A stretch of DNA of 64,000 nt from Desmodus rotundus (lineage: Eukaryota; Chordata; Mammalia; Chiroptera; Phyllostomidae). The position numbers and the translations under genes are program-made. Shown here in pieces: positions 1 to 11,384 of this stretch. Location: positions 80,007,161-80,071,160 of the forward strand of contig NC_071391.1 of the NCBI RefSeq assembly GCF_022682495.2, in the 5' to 3' direction. The notes below the pieces were generated by a model, which saw only the letters and a list, made by a program, of their open reading frames with translations, did not search any database and was not told where the DNA came from. Every line of letters begins with the position of its first letter. Position 1 is the first letter of the stretch.

Positions 1-559
1 TGCTAGTCAGTGGGGGCAGTAGATGCCATTGAGTGAGCATGTGTACTGTGTGGCCATTGCATTCAAAATGACTGAGCAAGAAACACAATGAATCTACATC
101 AAATTTTGCATTAAGTTTGAACATTCCTCTGTGGAAACTATTTGAATGATTCAGGAGGCTGCAGCTATGAACAATTGGTGACTGGCAGCTTTGTCACAAC
201 CATGCACCCGCTCATTCATCACATCTTGTGCAGAGTATTTTGTTGAAACATCAAATCACCCAGGTGATTCAGCCCCCCTATAGCCCAGATTCGGTGTCTT
301 GTAACTTCTGGCTTTTCCCCCAAAGCTAAGATCACCTTTGAGTGGGAAGAGATTTCACACTGCCAATGAGATTGATGAAAATACAATGGGGCAGTTGATG
401 GCAATTGGGAGATCTGTGTGAGGTCCCAAGATGCCTACATTGGAGGGGACTGAGGCATCATTGTCCTATGTACAATGTTGCTTGTATCTTATATCTTCTT
501 CAATAAATGTCTCTATTTTTCATATTATGTGGCTGGATACTTTCTCAACAGACTATATA
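1..559 (+). mobile_element. Internally deleted mariner (Tc1/mariner) remnant, cut by the window's left edge
   Basis: The sequence reads as a mariner whose middle is missing. A transposase start at 68 (MTEQETQ, then a stop) continues in frame as IYIKFCIKFEHSSVETI, and after about 40 codons jumps to the C-terminal catalytic part at 195-330, which reads HNHAPAHS and then PPYSPDSVSCNFWLFP. Mariner transposases carry a D in HDN and a second D in the PPYSPDLxPxD block; both positions read Asn here. A one-base insertion near 310 and several stops also break the frame. The right end, about 529-559 (tggctggatactttctcaac...), looks like the degraded 3' terminal inverted repeat. The matching left repeat would lie outside the window. 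It is a dead, non-autonomous copy. Confidence 0.8.
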
Positions 560-713
560 CACATATATGCACATATATTACACAGCATACATATACTTAC
601 ATTTATAGAAATGTAAGTATGTATTAAATAAAGTATATAAGTAAATATAAGTATTTATATAAATTCCAGAAATGTTTTTAACAAATCTCTGCAGACTCAA
701 ATTTTATTATGTT

Positions 714-730
714 ATAGCTTTAATTCATTT
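714..730. repeat. 17-bp direct repeat, left copy (partner at 1207-1223)
   Basis: The 17 bases atagctttaattcattt occur identically at 714-730 and 1207-1223. They bracket the twin-primed L1 plus about 143 bp to its left, which is what a target-site duplication would look like. The right copy directly abuts the inverted end of the L1. Confidence 0.6.
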
Positions 731-874
731 TAAAATGCTAGTTATTTGGTTTGTGAGTCAAAGATAATATACAAGTAATATGAAATTAGGAATCATCATC
801 TGTGAAATAACAGGTATTTGTTTGTAAATACATATGCATCACTTGAGACTGTTCTTTTTTTGGAATGTATGTAT

Positions 875-1206
875 GTATTTATTTTTAGTGTTGTTCAAGT
901 AGTTTTCTGCCTTTTCCCCCCACACCAGCCCAATCTCCCAGCCCTCCCCACCTCCCTCCCGTTTCCAACCCCCCCTTTATTGTCCATGTGTCCTTTATAA
1001 TTGTTCCTGCAAACCCTATACCCTTTTCCCCTTAAATTCCCTCTCCTCTCCCCTCTGTTCACTGTCAGCCTGTTCTCAACTTCAGTACTGCCATAAAAAC
1101 AGACAGATAGACCAATGGAACAGAACAGAGAGGCCAGGAATAAACCCAAGTCTCTACAGTCAATTAATTTTTGACAAAGGGGGAAGCAGTATAAAATGGA
1201 GTAAAA
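875..1206 (-). mobile_element. Short L1 3' end with inverted 5' part (twin-primed)
   Basis: 875-1086 is L1 3' UTR on the minus strand: a pyrimidine-rich strand reading gttgttcaagtagttttctg, then cctttataattgttcctg. At about 1087 the orientation flips. 1087-1206 reads on the plus strand as the C-terminal part of ORF2 ([21 protein letters not shown], then [15 protein letters not shown]). A 5' segment inverted against the 3' segment is the signature of twin priming during target-primed reverse transcription. The element is too short to encode anything. Confidence 0.8.
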
Positions 1207-1223
1207 ATAGCTTTAATTCATTT

Positions 1224-1998
1224 GCTGGGAGCCTATGAGGTGCACTAAAACTTCAACTCCTGTAGTCAATTAGAAAGTGATGTAATTCAATTTAAAAGGA
1301 CTCCTCCTAAGTTTAGAAACCAAATGGAGGTGAGTTGTCTGATCTTCAACTTTAATAAGACATTATCAGGCTGGGAGATGGAGGCTGTCTTCACTGTCAG
1401 CCATCTTTCTCTCTCCCTTCTTCCCTACCTCCCTCACATTCATGAAACTTCTATTGTAACCCGGCTAAGTGTCAGGCTAGGTACTAGATACTGAGGTTAC
1501 AAACAGACATGAGCTGAGTCCTGTCCTCTTTCCAGGAGTTGCTCATGGCCTCTCCTGGAAGAAACAAAGGTAACTGACTAGTCTGTAGAGTGCCTTGCCC
1601 AAAGGAAAGAGTTTGTCTCTATCATCTTTAGAGATTCACTTACCACTTTGGGGTAGGGTAGAGGGCATCCATGACATACCCTGTTGTTAATGATTTTAAG
1701 GAACCTCTGAACTGTTTAAAACTGCACACCAAATATCACATTTGACAACAAAAACCAAACTGTGGCAAACTCTTTTGAGTTGTTAACATTTGTTACTCAT
1801 GAACTATACATTCTCTGCTGATAACCTTGGAAATATATTATTAAAATAAAAATTTCTTGGATGTTTTACACTTGACACTTTCTCCCTCTTTTTTCTGCAC
1901 AGGCAGAGCATGAAAACTTGGTTATACTTTCTCATACAATGTTGCAAAAATTCATATTTTAGATAACAAAGTGTAGGCTTCACAACATACAACCTCTG
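1224..1998. other. No gene seen; mostly unique sequence
   Basis: About 775 bp without a plausible gene. 1440-1570 (aagtgtcaggctaggtacta, then a block like gagttgctcatggcctctcc) resembles the start of the old dispersed repeat seen better at 11385. The rest shows nothing recognisable. Confidence 0.4.
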
Positions 1999-2240
1999 TT
2001 TTTTTTTTTTATTGCTGTTCAATTACATTTGTCTGCATTTTCTCCTCACCCCTCCACCCTACCCCAGCCAAACCCACCTCCATCCCCCAACTTCACCCTC
2101 CCCCTTGGTTTTCTCCATGTGTCCTTTATAGTAGTTCCTGAAAACCCCTCTCCCTACTATCCCCTCCTCACTCTGCTCTGGCTATTGTTAGATTGTTCTT
2201 AACTTCAATGTCTTCGGTTATATTTTGTTTGCTTTTTTCT

Positions 2241-5200
2241 TTATGTTCCATTTAAAGGTGAGATCATATGGTATTTGTCCCTCACCATCTGGCTTATTCA
2301 CTTAACATAAGGCTCTCCACTTCCATCCATGCTGTTGCAAAGGTTATAAGCTTCTTCTTTCTCTCTGCTGCATAGAATTCCATTGTGTAAATGTACCATT
2401 GTTTTTGGATCCACTCGTTTGCTGATGGGCACTTAGGTTGCTTCCAGTACTTGGCTATTGTCAATTGTGCTGCTATGAACATTGGGGTGCATAGGTTCTT
2501 TTGGATTGGTGTTTCAGGGTTCTTAGGGTATAATCCCAGCAGTGGAATTGCTGGGTCAAAGGGCAGTTCCATTTTTAGTTTTCTGAGGAAATTCCATACT
2601 GTTTTCCACAGTGGCCTCAGCAGTCTGCATTCCCACCAACAGTGTACTAGGGTTCCCTTTTCTCCGCATCCTCTCCAATATTTGTTTGTGGATTTGTTTA
2701 TGTTGGCCACTCTGACTGGTGTGAGATGGTTCCTCATTGTGGTTTTATTTGCATCTCTCTGATGGCTAGTGATGCTGAGCATCTTTTCATATATCTCTGG
2801 GCCCTCTGTATGTCTTCCTTGGAAAAGTGTCTGTTCAAGTCCTTTGCTCATTTTTTAATTGGGTTGTTTGTCTTCCTGGAGTGGAGTCGTGTGAGTTCTT
2901 TATATATTTTGGAGATCAGGCCCTTGTCTGAGGTATCATTGGTGTTTTCCCATACTGTTGGTTCTCTTTTAATTTTAATGCTATTTTCTTTAGCAATGCA
3001 GAAGCTTTTTTATTTTGATGAGGTCCCATTTGTCTATTCTTTCCTTTATGTCCCTTGCTTTAGGGGACGTGTCTGTGAGGATGTGGCTGCGTGGAATGTC
3101 TGAGATTTTCCTGCCAATGTTTTCCTCGAGGACTTTAATGGTGTTACGACTTATATTTAAGTCTTTTATCCACCTTGAATTTATTTTTGTGTATGGTGTA
3201 AATTGGTGATCGAGTTTCATTTTTTTGCATGTAGCTGTCCAGATCCCCCAAACCATTTGTTGAAGAGGCTATTTTTGTTCCATTTTATGCTCCTGCCTCC
3301 TTTGTCAAATATTAATTGACTGTAAAGACTTGGATTTATTTCTGTGCTCTCTGTTCTGTCCCATTGGTCTATGTGCCTGTTTTTATGCCAGTACCAGGCT
3401 GTTTTGATTACAGTGGCCTTATAATACAGTTTGATACCAGGTATTGTGATTCCTCCTGCTTTGTTCTTCTTTCTCAAAATTGGTCCTGCTATTTGGGGTT
3501 GTTTATGGTTCCATATACATTTCTGAAGTATTTGTTCTATATCTGTGAAATATGTCATGGGTATGTTAATAAGGATTGCATTGAATCTATAAATCACTTT
3601 GGAGTATGGCTATTTAGATGATGTTAATTCTTCCAATCCATGAGCATGGTACATGCTTCCATTGGTTTGTGTCCTCCTTAGTTTCTTTCTTCAATGTTGA
3701 GTAGTTTTCTGAGTATAGATATTTTACCTCCTTGGTTAGGTTTATTTTTAGGTACTTCATTTTTCTTGTTGTTATATCAAATGAGATTTTTTTTCCTGAT
3801 TTCTATTTCTGATGGTTCATTGTTGGTATACAGGAATACCCTTTGATTTCTGAGTATTGACTTTGTATCCAGCTGTTTTGCCAAATTCATTTACGAAGTT
3901 GAGTAGCTTTTTGGTGGAGTCTATAGGAGTTTCCATGTACACTATCACGTCATCCGCAAACAGTGACTGTTTCATTTCCTCCTTTCCAATTTGGATGCCT
4001 TTTATTTCTTTTTCTTGTCTGATTGCTGTGGCTAGGACTTCCAATACTATGTTGAATAGGAGAGGTGAGAGAGGGCATCCTTGTCTTGTTCCTGATCTTA
4101 GTGGGAAAGCTCTAAGTTTTTGTCCATTGAGTATGATGTTGGCTGCAGGTCTCTCATATATGGCCTTTATTATGTTGAGGAATGCTCCCTCTATTCCCAC
4201 TTTGCTGAGTGTTTTTATCATAAATGGGTGCTGTATCTTATCAAATGCTTTTTCTGCATCTATTGATATGATCATGTGGTTTTCATCATTGCTTTTGTTT
4301 ATGTGGTGTATTATGTTTATTGATTTGTAAATATTATACCATCCTTGCATCCCTGGGATGAATCCCACTTGATCATGGTGTATGATCTTTTTAATGTATT
4401 GCTGGATGTGGTTTGCCAATATTTTGTTGAGGATTTTAGCATCTATGTTCATCAGTGATATTGGTCTGAAGTTTTCTTATTTGTTATGCCTTTATCTGGT
4501 TTTGGGATTAGGATGATGTTGTCTTCATAAAACAAGTTTGGGAGTCTTCCATCTTCTTGAATTTTTTGAAATAATCTGTGGAGGATGGGGGTTAGCACTC
4601 CCTTAAAATCTCTGTAGAATTCTCCTGTGAAATCGTCTGGTCCAGGGCTTTTGTGTGTGGGAAGCTTTTTGATGACTGTTTCAATTTCATTAGGTGTTAT
4701 CGTTCATTAGGTGTTCGATTTCATCAGGTCTATTCAGGCTTTCTGCTTCTTCTTCATTGAATTTTGGGAGGTTATATTTTTAGAAATTTGTCCATTTCAT
4801 TTGGGTTTTCACATTTCTTAGCATATAGTTCTTCATAGTAATTTCTTACACTCCTTTATATTTCTGTGGTATCAGTTGTAATCTCTCCTCTCTCATTCCT
4901 GGTTGTGTTTATTTGGATCCTCTCTCTTTTTTTCTTGATAGGTGTGCTTAAAGGCTTCTCAATCTTTTCAAAGAACTAGCTCCTGGACTTAGTGATCATT
5001 AGCATTGTGCTTTTAGTCTCTATGTCATTTAATTCTGCTCTGATCTTGGTTATTTCCTTGCTTGTAGTTGCTCTGGGTTGTCCTTGTTGTTTCTCGAGTT
5101 CTTGTAGGTGTAGGGTTAGGTTGTTCATTTGAATTGTTTCTATTCTTTTTAGGGAAGCCTGTATTGATATGAACTTCTCTCTCAGGACTGCCTTTGCCGT

Positions 5201-6054
5201 ATCCTATAGGTTTTGGATTGTTGCGAGGTCATTTCATTTTTTTTCTAGAAACTTTTTGATTTCTTCCCTAAACAACCCATTCATTGTTTAATAGCATGGT
5301 ATTCAATCTCCATGTTTTTGAGTGTTTTGGGGTTTTATTCCTTGAGATTTGTTTCTAGTTTCAGTCCCTTGTGGTCAGAGAAAATGCTTGATCTGATTTC
5401 AATTTTCTTGAACTTGTTGAGGCTTGTTTTGTGTCCTATCATGTGGTCTATCTTTGATAATGTTCCATGGACACTTGAAAAGAATGTGTATTTTGCTTCT
5501 TTGGGATGAAAAGCTCTATATATATATCACTTAAGTCCATTTCATCTAGGGCATTGTTTAATGCCACAATAACTTTGTTAATATTTTGTTTGGAAGACCT
5601 GTCCTTTTTTGACAGTGGGGTGTTAAAGTCCCCTACTATAATTGTGTTGCTGTCAATATCTTTCTTGAAGTCCTCCAAGATTTTCTTTATGAATTTGGGT
5701 GCTCCTATGTTGGAAACATATATATATATACAATGTTTATGTCTTCTTGGTGGATTCTTCCTTTGAGTATTATGAAGTGACCTTCTGGGTCGCTCTTTAT
5801 GGCCCTTTTTTTGAAGTCAATTTTATTTGATGTAAGTATTGCTACCCTGCTTTTTTTTGCTGTCCATTTGCTTGGAAAATTTGTTTCCAGCCCTTTACTT
5901 TCAGTCTGTGTAGGTCTTTTGTCCTGAGATGGGTCTCTTGTAGGTAGCATATGGGTAGGTTATGCTTTCTTATCCATTCAGCTATTCTATGTCTTTTGAT
6001 TGGAGTATTTAATCCATTTATATTTAAGGTTATTATTGATAGGTACTTATTCAC
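2241..6054 (-). pseudogene. L1 ORF2 (endonuclease/reverse transcriptase), copy A, frameshifted
   Basis: In life ORF2p nicks target DNA and reverse-transcribes L1 RNA. The start at 6054 reads MNKYLSIITLNINGLNTPIK, the usual N-terminus of the apurinic-type endonuclease, and continues in other frames through DSNTIIVGDFNTPLSKKD (about 5620). The reverse transcriptase core lies at 3817-4452, with [17 protein letters not shown] and the catalytic FADD box ([12 protein letters not shown]). The cysteine/tryptophan-rich C-terminal segment ([20 protein letters not shown]) is at about 2600. The natural stop should be at 2241-2243, but a one-base deletion near 2300 creates an earlier stop after MLSE. Indels split the frame into at least seven pieces. 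The total length, about 1,270 codons, is normal for mammalian ORF2. Confidence 0.9.
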
Positions 6055-6109
6055 TGCCTATTTTTTTGTACCTGTGTTCCTCTCTCCCTCTCTCTTTTCC
6101 TTCCTTTCC

Positions 6110-7034
6110 TTAAAGCAGTCCCTTTAGCATCTCTTGCAGAGCTGGTTTGGTGGAGGTATATTCTTTTAGACTTCTTTTGTCTGGGAAACTCCTTATTTGA
6201 CCTTCTATCTTGATTGAGAGCCTTGCTGGGCAAAGTAGTCTTGGTTGTAGGCCTCTGGTCCTCATTACTTGGAATATTTTTTGCCATTCTGTTCTGGCTT
6301 GGAGCGTTTCCATTGAGAAGTTAGCTGCTAAACTTTATTGGGGCTCCCTTGTATGTTACTTCTTTTTTTTCCCTTGCTGCCTTTAAGATTCTTTCTTTGT
6401 CTTGGAATTTTGCTATTTTAATTATGATGTGTCTTCCAGTGGGCCTCTTTAGGTTCCTCTTTTTTGGGACTCTCTGTGATTCCTGGATTTGTGTGACTTT
6501 TTCTTTTATCAAATTAGGGAAATTTCCCATCATTATTTTTTCAAACAGGTTTTCTCTCCTTTCCTCTTCCTCTTCTCCTTCTGGTATCCCTATTATACAC
6601 ATATTATTACGTTTCATGTTGTCCTGCATTTTCCTTAACCCCTCTTCATTCTTTCTGAGCCTCTTTTCCTTTTCTTGCTCATTCTGGGTGTTTTTTTCTA
6701 TCTTGTCCTCCAGCTTGCTGATCCGATCCTCTGCTTCACCGAGCCTCCTTTTGATTCCTTCTACTGTTTTCATCAGTTCCAAAATTGTATTCGTCATTTC
6801 CTCTTGGCTCTTGTTGATAGTTTCTATTTCCTTTTTCATGTTGATATAGTTTGCAGTGAGTTCATTGTAGTTTTCCTGTAGTTTTTGCTAATTTTGTGTG
6901 AGCTCATGAAGCTTCCTTAAAACAAATTCTTTGAACTCAGTATCTGATAGTTGACTTGCCTCTTTTTCATTTAGCATTGTTTCTGATACTTCCCCCTTTC
7001 CTTTCATTTGGAAATTGTTTCTTTGTCTTCCCAT
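6110..7034 (-). pseudogene. L1 ORF1 (RNA-binding chaperone), copy A, broken
   Basis: ORF1p coats L1 RNA as a trimer. The start at 7034 (MGRQRN) sits where the other copies start. The order is a short N-terminal region, a long heptad-rich coiled coil (EGIKRRLGEAEDRISKLEDK), then the RRM-like domain (NMCIIGIPEGEEEE) and the C-terminal domain (GRHIIIKIAKFQDKERILKA). The frame is broken by a TAG near 6890 (HELTQN-stop) and by a shift near 6321 (GAPIKFSS-stop). The last part continues in another frame as METLQARTEWQKIFQVMRTR to the normal stop at 6110-6112. The span of about 308 codons fits the family. Confidence 0.9.
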
Positions 7035-8798
7035 TGTTTGTGGGAGTGTTCCTGTTAGCCTCTGCTTCTTAAATTGCTCTGTTCTGACCCCCTGGGTTGT
7101 CAGTGTAAATTTCTGTGATAGAATACCTGTGAAATTAATCGTACAGTCTCCTTGATCTCCTGCTCTTACTGATCTTGGGCTGTGGTTTATGTTGGCTCTG
7201 TGTATGTCTCTGATTTTTGGTTGTTGTTGGGTTTTCTTTGGTGTGTCTTCCCCACCAATTGGTTATCTTAGGGTCAGTCTGTCCCCCACCTGTTGTTTGC
7301 TGTTGTGCAGGTGTGGACAGGTTATGTTGGAGATGGTTCTTCTGTGTGTACAAGGTTTTGAGGCTTTTCTCTTGCTCTTGTTCAGTTGTTTGTTCTTAGT
7401 GTTTTCTTCATTGTTTACTTGTATTTTTAGATAGGTCCTGGGTTGAGTTAGTGTGACTTCCACTCCCTCCTTCACCTTCTTCTGTTCTTAGCTGTTGGTG
7501 CTTCCTTTGTTGGTGGGTTTCCTCTTCCAGGAGGTATTCTTTTGTTTCTGTCTTCTACCCACTCTTTTTTTATGGTAAGTTTAGGGGAAGGCGACATGGT
7601 TTATGAGAGCTGGAGTGTATTATATGATATTTAAAGTACCAGTCCTTAGAGAAGAGGTAGGAGATTGGATATAAATATTGTGTTAGCCATGAGATTTCAT
7701 CTACCTCACCATTTTTTATAAAGGGTGGAAAGAAATAAGACTCTTGTTGAGGGGGGAAGGATTGTAGTTGGATCTGGAAAGCTGTGAGTTTGTAGAAGGT
7801 CAGATTATGAGGTAAAGTGAGAGTAAAGGGTTGAAAATAGGTGTAATGTGTGAGAGAATAGATTTAACCACACCAATAATAAAGTTCAGGAAGCAGTGAA
7901 GTGGGCTAAGATCTGAAAGGGGTTCTGTGTAGTATTTGGAGATGTATGGAACAGCTATTATTTACAATAGTAATGGAGCAACAATCATGTGACAGAATCT
8001 ATGTGATCTGCATAACTAGAATAGGGAGTATAGGTCCTAGAGTAGTGTGCTAATAGAACCCAAGTGAAGCAAAAGACAGTTAAGTAAGAATACACTATGA
8101 GAGAGAGAACAAGGGGAGACCAGTCAAACTATGCAAATTAACCAGTCAAGTGAAGAAGACTAAACAGAAAAAAGAGAAATACAAAAATACTAATAAAATG
8201 ATTGATGTAAGAATAATGAAAAATAATAATAATGCAATATACAATATCTTGAAGTTCTCTGGAGTAGCAAAGTGAAATTTGTTTCACTGTCTCAGCTGTT
8301 GGGATGCCCCCTCTTTGGGTCCAACTTTCGTCTTTTCACAGTTCCAGGTTTTATTGTCTCACTTGTGGAGATTAAAAAAAAAAAAGACGGAAGGAAGAAG
8401 AGGTATAAAGGGAGAGAAAGAACGAGTAGAACAAGGAAGAAGGAAATAGAGGAGGATGGTGTTAGAAGAAAGAAAAAATAATAATAAATAATTACTTTAA
8501 AAAAGAAAAGAAAACCCTAGCCTGCTGGCTTCAAACTGGCCAAGCCAGTTTTGCTGGTCTTTTTGTCTGCAGCCAACTCAGGGGCCCTAGCCCAGCTCTT
8601 GTCAGTTCCTGAACAGCACTCAGGAAGCCTCTTGCCCAGCTCTCCCCTGATCCACAGGTTCAGGCACTCACCCTCCTCTAGGCTATGGGTGTGCGCCTGG
8701 GGCCTTCCTTGATTCGCACTCTCCCTGGTGCCTGTGATCTTAGGTCCCCCGAGGTGAGGTGCACACACTCCCTAGTCGGTGCCTGAGGTCTCAGGTCC
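7035..8798 (-). promoter_or_regulatory. L1 5' UTR, copy A (promoter end missing)
   Basis: By position this is the L1 internal promoter and leader. It has two parts: 7035-7579, shared closely with copy C, and 7580-8671, an A/G-rich (plus strand) segment absent from C and related in style to copy B's leader at about 29350-30180. 8672-8798 is again shared with C. A consensus splice donor (GAGG|GTGAGT in L1 sense, junction at 8672/8671) sits exactly at the edge of the segment missing from C. A 70-codon sense reading frame (7475-7263) and an 81-codon antisense frame (7189-7434) overlap here and are also open in copy C. Confidence 0.7.
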
Positions 8799-9024
8799 CC
8801 TTTGTTTGGGTTTTGATTTTATCCCTATTTTAGCTGCAAAAGCTTGTGGCCACTATTTCAAAATAACTTGGTGGTTTGGTTTTTGGTATTGTATTTGTTG
8901 TGTAATTTTAATCCCACAGAAGTTATTTTCTTTGTCAGGTTTGTTGATATCAAAGTAAAGATACTATAATTTTTATTGTAAGTCATGTCTTTAATTTACT
9001 TGTTTAGGGATTTTTCAGAGCAAC
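8799..9024. other. No gene seen
   Basis: AT-rich sequence right of L1 copy A. No reading frame, repeat family or regulatory motif could be supported. Confidence 0.4.
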
Positions 9025-9195
9025 TAAGCATGGTGGTAAAAGGGATGTCTTTGGGGACAATATGCCAGGTTTAGACCACTGGAGTCTCAGTTTCCCTATC
9101 TATGAAACAGGTGCAATAATAGCAGGTCTGTGAAGATTAGATGAAGTGACTATGGAAAGTATTTCACAATATACCTGGCATTCAATGAGTTCTCT
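9025..9195 (+). repeat. MIR SINE fragment
   Basis: It contains the MIR core and tail pattern: ggtttagaccactggagtct, then ctcagtttccctatctatga, then a gcaataatagcaggtctgtg-type stretch with gattagatgaagtgac. Old and diverged; no function implied. Confidence 0.65.
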
Positions 9196-9744
9196 GTGAT
9201 TCTCAGCAATGGTTATATTATCCCAGCAGCACTGTAGAAGTACCCATCTTGGTTACATCCTGTGAGTCACATAACACTAATCAAGTAGATGGAGTCTGTA
9301 AGAAAGTAGACAGCTCATCATTGCTAACACATATCTGGATTGTGTAATCTTATCTAATCTTCAAAAAACTTTTACAGATAAGTTGCCCTTATAATTTTAA
9401 AGCACTCACCTCCACATAGTCTGCTATACTTATGATACACATTTGTATGACCTCTGAAGGCATAGCTAGTTCTGCATTTCATAGACAAAGAAGCTGTACT
9501 AAAAGAAACAGAAATGTTCTCAAGATCAAAATCTTAAACATGGAAGAACTTGGACTAGAACTTGAGTTTTTTCATGTCTCATTTATTTTGTGTAAATAAA
9601 AGATTCAAGTTTTTGAAAACAAAGAATGAGTCTTTAAAAATATCCCCATTTTTTCAGTAACTTCATTTCTAATGTGCCTCACTTAAAAATGGAACTGTAT
9701 AGTCCTTGTCTTTGAAACTTGCTCTGGTCAAACCTGCTTCAGAA

Positions 9745-9988
9745 GCACTCCCTCTCCTGTACAAGCAGTTTAATTATTTTGTCTTGTAAGACACAATTAA
9801 ATACATATTTCCCATAAAGGCCTCTTTGATCATCTGAACCTCTACTGTTCTTCTGTCTATCTAACTCCCTGGGCATTTATCCTCTACTCCCTTGTTTTGT
9901 TATTTACCTTTTAATGCTCATGCCTGTCTCTTCAATTTGACTGTTAATATCCTAAGTATCAGGCCCATTGCCTAGCACAACATCTGGC
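9745..9988 (+). repeat. L2 LINE 3'-end fragment
   Basis: Text typical of the L2 3' end in sense: cataaaggcctctttgatca, then catttatcctctactccctt, then a cctaagtatcaggcccattg/cctagcacaacatctggc ending. The L1 fragment at 9990 begins directly at its right edge. Confidence 0.55.
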
Positions 9989-9989
9989 T

Positions 9990-10562
9990 TTTAACCTGGC
10001 AATTCCACAACTGGAATTATCCCCTAAGAATCCTGCAGAACCAATTCAAAAGAACCTATGCACCCTAAAGTTCATAGCAGCACAATTTACAATAGCCAAG
10101 TGCTGGAAGCAACCTACGTACCCATCAGTAAATGAGTGGATAAAAAACTATGATGCATTTACACAATAGAATACTATGCAACAGAAAGAAAGAAGGAGCT
10201 CCTACCCTTCACAACAGCATGGATGGATCTGGAGAGCACTATGTTAAGTGAAATAAGCCAGTTGGTGAAAGACAAATACCATATGATCTTATCTATAAGT
10301 GGAACCTAATCAACAAAACGAACAAGCAAGCAAAATATAACCAGAGACATTGAAATAAAGAACAAACTGACAGTAACCAGTGGGAAGGGGGAGGAGGGTA
10401 GCAGAGGAAAGAAGGGGAAGGGTCTTCAAAGAACATGTATAAAGGACCCATGGACAAAGCCAAAGGGGGTTAGGATTGAGGGTGGGGGGTAGGTGTGGGT
10501 GGGTGAGGGAGACTGATGGGGGGAAAATGGAGACAACTGTACTTGAACAACAATGAAAAAAA
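9990..10562 (+). mobile_element. 5'-truncated L1 3' end (plus strand)
   Basis: The last part of ORF2 and the 3' UTR in plus orientation. It starts at the ORF2 stretch that normally reads LAIPLLG..P..P (cctggcaattccacaactgg), continues through ggaagcaacctacgtaccc and ggatggatctggagagcac, then the G-rich 3' UTR (gggggaggagggtagcagag) and cttgaacaacaatg plus an A-run ending at 10562. This is the reference sense orientation for recognising the minus-strand copies in the window. No target duplication is evident. Confidence 0.9.
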
Positions 10563-10572
10563 CAGTTATTTG

Positions 10573-10607
10573 ATGATGATGATGATGATAATGATGATGG
10601 TGGTAAT
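10573..10607. repeat. (GAT)n microsatellite
   Basis: A run of gat/aat/ggt triplets directly downstream of the L1 A-tail, about 11 units with a few changes. It is probably seeded by the tail. Confidence 0.85.
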
Positions 10608-10704
10608 ACTTACTATAATCTGTCCATTTAATCTCATTGGTATTCTCTTGTATGACTGTGACCCTGGCAAGCACTTCTTAATCAGCTGGTCAGTGGTCTT
10701 TCAC

Positions 10705-10990
10705 TTATTCACTTCATTCATTTGACAAATATTTTCTGGAGGTCTACCATATGTTAGGCCCTATCTATCCATGTAGACCAAGAAGGCCTGACCTCAGAAA
10801 CTTACATTCTAATAGAAGAGACAGACTTAAAGACAAATACACACAATAATGTATATCAGTTCTATAACAGGAATATTAATGGGATGGAAAAATGAGGGAA
10901 AAATTCCTAAGTTATTTATGAGGGAAAAGTTGAGTTCAAGGAAAACTTCAGAGGAAAGGTAGGCTTTGAACCAAGTTTTAAAAGGTGAAT
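10705..10990 (+). repeat. Old dispersed mammalian repeat, left-end fragment
   Basis: It shares the pattern of the longer copy at 11385: caaatattttctggaggtct, then acttacattctaatagaaga with an interval ending in ggctttgaaccaagttttaa. I recognise the recurrent wording of this repeat but not its family name. Confidence 0.45.
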
Positions 10991-11384
10991 AAGTGGAACA
11001 AACCTACTTATGTTTGCTTTTTTCGGCTGTTTGCAACAAATATGCCCAAAGGCACGAAACCACTAGTTTAAAGTGCTTTGAGCTAAAACAGAACTGGACA
11101 TTTTGACCTTCAACAATTTAGGTAGGAGGTAATGACATGATCTAATTTAAAGAAACAAATTACTTGTAACTTGGAGAAATTACTGTGAAATGACCTGGAA
11201 TTGCATTTCGATCATTGTGGCCTGCTCTCTCAGAAGAGGAATCTCATCTCTGCCACTGTGTGTGATTCTAAAGAGCTCATAAAGAGAAAAAAAAAGACTG
11301 GCTCTGCACTTCAGACTTTCAGAAAAATTATCGGTAGGTAAGTCTCATTTGTACACGAGGGCCAAAAATCTATATATAACTAAA

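Larger units (their letters stand above)
1999..8798 (-). mobile_element. L1 copy A, nearly full length, 5' UTR truncated
   Basis: A LINE-1 in minus orientation. The A-tail appears as a T-run at 1999-2011, followed by the G-rich (in sense) 3' UTR to about 2240, ORF2 remnants 2241-6054, ORF1 remnants 6110-7034 and a 5' UTR from 7035 to 8798. It ends inside a tandem 5' UTR unit (gaggtctcaggtccc), about 1 kb short of where copy C's 5' UTR ends. Both ORFs carry several frameshifts and stops, so it is inactive. I found no convincing target-site duplication. It is close to copy C throughout ORF1, ORF2 and the ORF1-proximal 5' UTR, which suggests one subfamily. Confidence 0.93.

Noticed and set aside
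3857..4330. 157-codon plus-strand frame, also partly open in copies B (25688-26038) and C (38587-38862)
   Set aside because: It is the antisense shadow of the L1 reverse-transcriptase core. Its similarity between copies follows from the sense strand.
6349..6849. 166-codon plus-strand frame (again at 40912-41409)
   Set aside because: Antisense of the ORF1 coiled coil. Ser/Phe/Leu-rich because it complements Glu/Lys heptads.
8272..8481. 69-codon Lys/Arg-rich plus-strand frame
   Set aside because: A/G-rich L1 5' UTR composition; not conserved in copy B's equivalent segment.
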